A DNA stretch of 64,000 bases from Taudactylus pleione (lineage: Eukaryota > Chordata > Amphibia > Anura > Myobatrachidae), in the NCBI GenBank assembly GCA_031769625.1, contig JAUIMM010000886.1:496001-560000 (forward strand). The letters are read 5' to 3'. The position numbers were made by a program, and so were the translations under genes. Positions 57,534-64,000 of this stretch are shown here, piece after piece (position 1 is the first letter of the stretch; each line of letters opens with the position of its first letter). The notes below the pieces were generated by a model that had not been told where the DNA came from, ran no database searches, and was given only the letters and a program-made list of their open reading frames with translations.

Positions 57534-58499
57534 ATCTCATCATGTCTATATCCCATTCTAGTCCTTTCTCACTTATATACTCCATGTCCTCAACTACATG
57601 CTCTACCATTTACAGTTTAGGGAAAGTTGACAGAACCTGTTTATGCCGAGCTCCATTCAGGATAATAATGGGAAACCACATTCATTGCTTGTTAAATAGG
57701 TGGAAAGGGCAGAGGGGTTTTAGGTACAGTACACACTTAAAAGACTCGAGAGTGGAAATTTTACATCAGGCTGAAACAGGAGAACCCACTCATTGCTGCA
57801 ACGTTCATACTGGGCCGCTGCCTGTTCCCCATGATAATACATTTACAATCTAAACATCCACAGCAATCCGCTGTTTATAGGGAGCAGCTCTCTTCACAAT
57901 GATCAATTTATGGCAGCAGTTTCCAAGGGAAGATACATGTTTTTTCCATCCTGACAATATAATGACTGCGGTGTGTTAGGTGTCACTGTCTTGTTTCATG
58001 CGAAAAGTACAAATAGAGGTCCTGATTCTGGGCCGCACACAAAGTGGCTGCATCTGCAATCTTCAGCACTACGCATGCGTCTGAGGGGAACATACATCTC
58101 ACCCGATCTACAGGTTATTCATTAATGAGCAGCATCTCCACTTGCAGCTGAACGAGCGGCCGCTTACGAGCGGCTCTGAATCAGGCCCTAAGTCAGCGCA
58201 TGGTCTGCGCTGTGACCAATACGTTAAGCCGAAACATATTCACAATATAAAATAACTCTAACTTGTGTTGTGGGCAGATACATTTTTCTATGAAAAACAC
58301 TTAAAAGAATTATCTAATGCGATACATTAAATAAATGACACATGATTTTATAATAAAAAATATATTTACTTAGTTTGGAACGTTTATATGGTTCCTTTTC
58401 CCCTTGTCCCCTTGCACATAAATAATATATCACATTTTTCATAGAAACATGTTGGTAACTTCAGCATAACATGAAGAAAATATCACATTATCTGTTCAC

Positions 58500-61343
58500 C
58501 TAGTGACGGTAGAGTTTCCTCATGGAGAGCTGTAAAGTTGATGTAAGGATTCTCCTGATCGCAGTGTTAACGATTCCCTGAACGCAGTTTGTATATCTCT
58601 AGGAAACAGAATAACAATCAGGTCAGTTGGATTATGAAAGCGATGTAATTAATGTGATCAGTGTCATTCTCTCGGATACTGAACGAGGTCGGAAATATAA
58701 TTACTCTGATCGATATATAACATAACAATCTATATATATATAGTATAAAATAAAGTCCCTGGTAGGCGTCTGTCTGTTCGCACTAATCTCAAGAACCACT
58801 GGATGGATTTTGATGCAGTTGTCCCTATTGTATAGAGCATTTGTTGAGAAAGGTTTAGGTGTATGACACATTAATGTATGACAAAGGGGAGCCGAGCGGT
58901 GACGATTTTAGTGACGCAAGTCAGTGAAAAAACAGACGTCCCAGCGCTTTCTTGGCTTACGCTGCCTAAACCATTAAAGATATATCACAACGATGGACTT
59001 TATTTTGTATTATATACAGATGGATCCAGTGTCTCCAGAAAAATCGATTTAAGCCTTATTTACTGATACAGAATTTTAGTTTTTCCCATTTTTACCGTTA
59101 CTATTTAATTTACTGTATATAAAAAATGATTATTTAATTCCAAATGATTCCAATTCCCGGTAAGAGTCTGCTTTGGCGTGACAATACATAAAGCACAGGG
59201 ACAGACACATAACATGGCCGGAGTTGACCTAAGTGGGAGACTGTTTTGCTCATGGACAACTTTACGTGGCCCTTTTGCACATCACGTCACAACTAAATCT
59301 TTTTGTGTTGACGTCAGGAGGAAAAATCTCCTAATGTCGTCTACAAGGCAATCTTATAAGATATTGGGCCATATGTACTACAATGGTGCGGGAGGTTTGT
59401 TAGATAATTCACATCAGATGAAAAAAACTGTACCTCTTTCTTCACAAGGTTCCGGAGATTGAAGAAGTAATCTGCTATAATCTTTCTACGACGATATATA
59501 TATATATTTTTGGACTTCTACAAAAATGGAAAAAAAATACCACTGACTGATAAATCACTTGATTTAGACGATCGCTGAGGTTTGTTAAAAAAAAAAAATA
59601 TGTACATTAAATTCCGCAAGAAAAAAAAAAAGAAGTTTCAAGCAAATCAGATGACGTTACAATATGCTTACACAGTCAGGTAGGAACCGAGCCAAAGTGC
59701 CCAAATGTCCCATCATCCTCTCCCAGTCCTGCTGACTGTACTGGAGCCCTCGGTTGTGGTAGCAGAGAAATCTGTACATTTGGTACAAAACTTCCTTAAT
59801 AATGACAACTGCATCTTCCACCTGAAATACAACAATGTAAGAACTTGGATTCTACAATAATAATAATTGGATGAATATTTTTCGACTTTAGCTTCTCTTC
59901 GCTATGCAGAGGGGCCTATAAAGTGCCCCTATAAAGTACCCCAATAAAGTGCTGATTTTTCACTGATGATTTAAAGCAGCAGTATTTTTAAATGTAAAAC
60001 CAGGTTGGTATAACCAGGGTCGCCAAGAAGAAAAGGTGCAGATGGTAATGATCTCGAGCCCGGCCTTGTTCGAAGCACCCAGTGGGAGTAGTAGGGGGGG
60101 AGGGGGACGATGACATAAGCCTTAATTTGCAGTGTGCAATGCTGCTTTGCAGTAGTGTGCATAATATTGTTCATTGTTTTTTGTTGTTGGGGGGTCACGT
60201 CTATGCCCCCCCCAGATTTTGACCGCTGTATGTCTCCACAGCCCTGGGTTTAACCCTTAAAAAAATTACAGTATGGCCCAATAAACTCTATCTACTTTTT
60301 TATGTTGTCCTCTAATTAAAAATATCAGCTCTGCATTAAAAACACAATTACAGTAGGCTGATCTGTACATGTAGCCTCCCATTTCAGCCTCTGAAACATG
60401 CTCCGTGAAGCCACCGGAAGCAGCTCCAGTTACACCAGCGGGTAATCGAATCGGCCCCATTGCGTACTAAAGCATAATTAGAGATGGATCCCAACTTACC
60501 TCTGAGACATTGAAAAGGGAACGGATTTGGGCCGGGCCAGTCGAAATCTCCGATGTATCGCACACTAGGTTTTGTGGGCCCTGTCTGCCAGAACTCTGGA
60601 AAGGAAAATAAAAATGAAATTACTGACTGTCAATTGGAAATGTAAATTTCCTTCAAAAACGTTAGTAGCGCTATTATCACCAGGGCCTATCGTATTGCTT
60701 GAGTGGTCAGAAGTGCACCTTCGGAAAGGCCGGTTGCTTTTCATCTCATTATCTTAATCAGTTATTTTATAGCAAAAAGTTTTTTGGTGTTTCAACAGAT
60801 TTCTCTCATATTCCCAAATCCTGCACCAAAATGCTGACGTTTCATTCCTGAGGCCCCAAGTTGATCAGGACGGGGTGAGAGCTGGTGTTTGCGTTTCACC
60901 CTATCATGGTGGTACATACTTTTGCATTTGAACGTATATCTTGTGTAGAGATGTGCGTTTCCGGTTCTCAGAGAAATGACAATTACTTTGGGGTATCGAG
61001 TCAAACAGAGGCCCAGTTCGGATCTTCTTGCGGTTCGAGACTTGGATTTTAAAACCGAACTTGGGTTTTGGATTGCATGTTAACAGGTCAAAATGACATC
61101 ATGTTAGCTGGGTTTTTTTTTTAATACAGATCCAAAACCAAAACACAAAGATGAATCCAGATCCAAATCCCAAACCTAAACACAGGGGTCGGCGCACATC
61201 TCTAGGGTAATCTTGCTGTTTCCTAACCATTCAGCACATGTAGCTAACACAAAGGTAATTAGGCGCAGACATGCGGAGGAACCCACCATGCTCCGGAAAG
61301 TATTAGAGAGCTCCATGATCTCATGTTTATTTGGAAGTTTGCA
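58500..61343 (-). pseudogene. Interferon gene C: signal-peptide region lost
   Basis: Exons: 61,343-61,287 (only Cys21 to Met39 of exon 1); 60,595-60,500; 59,821-59,672; 59,517-59,434; 58,598-58,500. All splice sites and the stop are intact. The array breaks at 61,345, exactly before the mature Cys codon, and joins unrelated GC-rich DNA, so promoter, start codon and signal peptide are missing. A frame from 61,409 would give an ATG (MDRLCMCDPRSQ) fused to the mature part, but no secretion signal. Exon 2 has Gln60 to Pro. Either it is a pseudogene or it has an unseen new first exon. Confidence 0.8.
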
Positions 61344-61345
61344 GC

Positions 61346-61629
61346 TGGAATCAAGCGGATCCCTCCGCCGCCTTTGTGACCTCGGGTCACACATGCATAG
61401 CCGATCCAACGGGGAGGAGGTAAGTAAGGCAGCTGCTTCTGTAGCTGTGATACTAACCGCGCAGTCAGCTGCTTTTTGGAGCAGCTGTCCCCGCCCTGGA
61501 GCAATGATGAATTCCTCCGGTGTAAACTATCCCCTGCTGCGAGTTGGATACTTAATACGGCCTCTGTTGATGAATAGGCCCCTATGTCACTTATTTAAAT
61601 ATGTAGTTTTTGGGCATTGTGGTTTAAAT
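61346..61629. other. GC-rich sequence at the right edge of the array
   Basis: It contains TTCTGTAGCTGTGATACTAA and GAGCAGCTGTCCCCGCCCTG and ends with GATGAATAGGCCCC. It looks like part of a MITE but only one end is seen. No gene. Confidence 0.4.
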
Positions 61630-61985
61630 TTGTGGGCAGCACAGACGGTGTAATGGTGAGCATTACTGCCTCATAGCACTGATGTCATGGGTTTGTTTCC
61701 CACTACGGCCCTAACTGTGTGGAGTTTGTATATTCTCCCTGTGCTTGCGTGGGTTTCCTCCCGGTGCTCTGGTTTCCTCCCACACTCCAAAAATATACTG
61801 GTAGGTCAATCGGCTTCTTACAAAAAAAATTAACCCTAGTGTGTTTGTGAGCATGTTATAGGGATTATAGATTGTAAGCTCCACTGGGGCAGGGACTGAT
61901 GTGAATGGCCAAATACTCTTTGTAAAGCGCTGCGGAATATGTGTGCGCTATATAAATAACTGGTAATAAATAAAATGAATAAATA
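61630..61985 (+). mobile_element. V-SINE-type SINE with L2-like tail
   Basis: A tRNA-like head (GGTGTAATGGTGAGCATTAC and a B-box-like GGGTTTGTTTCCC) is followed by the conserved core TGTGTGGAGTTTGTATATTC and GTGGGTTTCCTCCCGGTGCT. The tail has GATTGTAAGCTCCACTGG and GTAAAGCGCTGCGGAATATG, ending in TAATAAATAAA. The order matches V-SINE families of fish and amphibians. Confidence 0.85.
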
Positions 61986-62249
61986 GTTGGTTTAAAGTCA
62001 CAATTTAGTCTCTTTTTTACTTTGTTTTAATCATGATTTAGTCAGTGGACCTCAGTTTTCATTTTAGTCTAATTTTAATCAATGTTTTAGTCATAATGTC
62101 TGCGTACAGTTTAACGATACTGTAACAGATTTTACTGAATAACTTTTCTCTAAAATTCCCCTGAGAATGTAAAGTCAGCATACAGTACCTTTATCTACAG
62201 TATGTGTTTAGTAATCTAGGCTCAGTATGCAGAGCGAGAATGTGTAGTT

Positions 62250-62645
62250 CATTTACCGCCGCACGGGATGCCAGTGATTGAAATCCCGACGCTGGAGTCC
62301 CGACCCACGGCCAGAACACAGACGCCGGAATCCCGAACGTAAGTATAGCGGCCCAGGTTAGCTTTACGCATCGGGGGGGTGATTACATGGGGGGGAGTTT
62401 AGGGTTAGGCTGCGAACAGGGGGGTTAAGTATAGACAACACTGGAGGGGGGTTAGGGTTAGGCACTAAGGGGGGAGGGTTAGGGTTAGGCACTAAGGGGG
62501 ATGGTTAGGTTGCGGGGGGAGGGTTAGGGTTAGGATGATGTAAGAAGGGAGAGTTAGGGGGTGAAGGGGGAAGGTTTAGGATACATACAGAGCCCCTGTC
62601 AGAAATCTAAGCATCAGGATGCCACTGCCGGTCTCCCATACCCAG
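62250..62645. mobile_element. Telomere-like-tract MITE, copy 4, reversed
   Basis: GTTAGGGTTAGGCACTAAGG repeats flanked by CGCACGGGATGCCAGTG on the left and AGGATGCCACTGCCGGTC on the right. Reverse orientation to the copies at 2,640, 42,400 and 44,545. Confidence 0.65.
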
Positions 62646-62705
62646 CCCATTTGTTAGAACCAGTGTTAATTTTGACAAGGATTTTAAATTTAGTTTTAGT
62701 CTTAG

Positions 62706-62903
62706 AGGTCTATTTACTAAGCAGTGTTAGGAGACAGAGTGAAAAGTGATAAGAAAGTGATAAGGTGCCAGCCAATCAGCTCCCAACTGTCATTTTTCAA
62801 ACACAGCCTGTGAGATGACAGTTGGCAGCTGATTGGCTGGTACCTTATCACTTTCTTATCACTTTTCACTCTGTCTCCTAACACTGCTTAGCAACTAGAC
62901 CCT
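62706..62903. mobile_element. Palindromic MITE, TSD TTAG
   Basis: AGGTCTATTTACTAAGCAGT to ACTGCTTAGCAACTAGACC. Arms contain GTGCCAGCCAATCAGCTCC. Flanked by TTAG. Nearly a perfect hairpin of about 200 bases. Confidence 0.85.
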
Positions 62904-63206
62904 TTAGTCACTAATTTAAAATTGAACATAGATTTAGTAATAATTTTCATTATTAAAATGTTTATATTTTCGCTATGGTTACAAATTGTCAAAAGCAGTG
63001 AACACTGGGACAGGGTTGTGCGTCCATACATTTTACGATTGGCAGCCACTATCGCCGGTTTTGCTGATTACACTGATAATAAATTGGTCCTGGACCATCA
63101 ACCCGTGGCATCCCTGCCAGCGCCTCCCGGCACCCAGTTTGGGAACCACTGCTGTAGACAATGACATATAGCAAGTAACAATGTATAAGGGGATATATGT
63201 GTTAAA

Positions 63207-63631
63207 GGGGCCCATTTATTAAGGATCGCATTTTGCAATGCGATCAGGGCATGCAGTACCGCCCATGATCGCATTACAAAATGCGATCATAGCGGCCGAA
63301 TGTATGACCCGGCACATGCAGGGAGACGGGCTCCAAAAAGAGCCTGTCCCTGCGATGTGGCCGGAGCGCATTCCGGGCTGCTGCGCATGCGCAGTCCCGC
63401 GGACTGCACATGATCTGGGAGGTCCCTCCGCCGGCTGAAATGCGGTAAGTGCCCATAGACCACAGCCCCTATGGGGGAGGCGGCTGCCGGCGGCAATGGA
63501 GGGATCGCAGCAGGTATCGGAGATACATCCCTCCTTCATACATCCGGGGGATACTAAGTATTTAAGGTAAACTCCTGAAAACAGGTGTTTTCGGGGAATT
63601 TACCTCAAATGCACTTTGATAAATGGGCCCC
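63207..63631. mobile_element. MITE with GGGGCCCATTTATTAAGG end
   Basis: Ends GGGGCCCATTTAT and ATAAATGGGCCCC are inverted repeats. It contains successive hairpins: the CGCATTTTGCAATGCG pair, TGCGCATGCGCAGTCCCGCG and GGTAAACTCCTGAAAACAGG. The right part equals bases 1-262 of the window. Confidence 0.85.
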
Positions 63632-64000
63632 AAAGTCTCAATAGTCTTAAATCCTGGGAGAACTTGATATTAGGAGATTTTGCCTATTTATAAACCCCTC
63701 CTGCTGGTGGCTAGTGCCAGCAATCACAAGCCATAGCCTTCACGTTGGACATTCTGTGATACTTTGCATTTGGATGCCAGTATATCGTGGGCAGCTACAG
63801 TACAAGTATCACAGCTATCCTGGGATTGCAAATGCCCTCTCATTATTGTGTAAGTCATGGGTACCCTTTATATAATATATACAGTATGTTTATCCTCCTG
63901 AAGAAGTCCAGCCAGTGGGCACAGAGACGTAACATGTCGAGGTGATGCTGGGTATACCCTCCACCATCTTTTGCCTCACGACATGAACTTGGATTGGTTT
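63370..64000. repeat. Right copy of the 63.4-kb-spaced direct repeat
   Basis: Matches 1-633 in the same orientation at about 99 percent by eye, including the non-MITE part (63,632-64,000) with the hammerhead-like string at 63,898-63,940. Confidence 0.9.

Larger units (their letters stand above)
49276..61345 (-). repeat. Tandem array of 3.9-kb interferon-gene units
   Basis: The junction string GTTTCCGGTTCTCAGAGAAA occurs at 49,276, 53,165, 57,060 and 60,957, giving periods of 3,889, 3,895 and 3,897 bases. The fourth copy stops at 61,345 inside exon 1. Visible differences are few: a 4-base insertion of ACTG near 55,650, an extra TAA in a run near 59,860, and scattered substitutions. This indicates recent amplification or gene conversion. 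Confidence 0.95.

Overview
The window looks like nuclear DNA of a frog or toad (inference). It has very few genes and is packed with transposon debris: palindromic MITEs with the arm motif GCAACCAATCAGATTCT, a V-SINE, L2-type LINE tails, many hAT-like elements with 8-bp target duplications, and minisatellites. No host tRNA, rRNA, CRISPR or prokaryote-type operon was seen.

The main discovery is at 49,276-61,345. A unit of about 3.9 kb is repeated three times plus a stub, with only a few visible differences between copies. Each unit carries, on the minus strand, a five-exon gene whose introns are all phase 0. Its spliced product (about 181-190 residues) fits an intron-containing type I interferon: signal peptide, mature N-terminal Cys, and four cysteines at mature positions 1, 31, 101 and 134, close to the 1/29/98/138 pattern of mammalian IFN-alpha. 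The last two helices align with the family motif around CAWE, but here that motif reads CVQG. Genes A (exons 53,638-50,716) and B (57,533-54,605) look complete. Gene C (61,343-58,500) has lost its signal-peptide region. An orphan promoter plus exon 1 (gene 0) lies at 49,606-49,749.

Layout: 1-7.8 kb is MITEs, a telomere-like tract and an L2 remnant. 7.86-12.55 kb is a three-level nest of transposons. 12.5-17.1 kb is mostly unassigned. 17.1-17.85 kb is an open exon for a Ulp1/C48-protease-like protein, followed by a 155-bp tandem array. 19.5-29.5 kb is rearranged hAT fragments and hairpin-chain MITEs. 29.54-35.96 kb is a 6.4-kb hAT-like element with five insertions. 36-45.7 kb is MITEs, CT-rich repeats and unassigned DNA. 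45.7-49.07 kb is a decayed ZMYM/DUF4371-type hAT transposase, then a Tc1-like fragment, then the interferon array. A V-SINE and further MITEs follow.

The first 633 bases recur almost exactly at 63,370-64,000, and the match runs past the MITE edge into other DNA. The window may therefore be one period of a longer duplication of about 63.4 kb. All functional statements rest on reading motifs and splice sites by eye; no database search was done.
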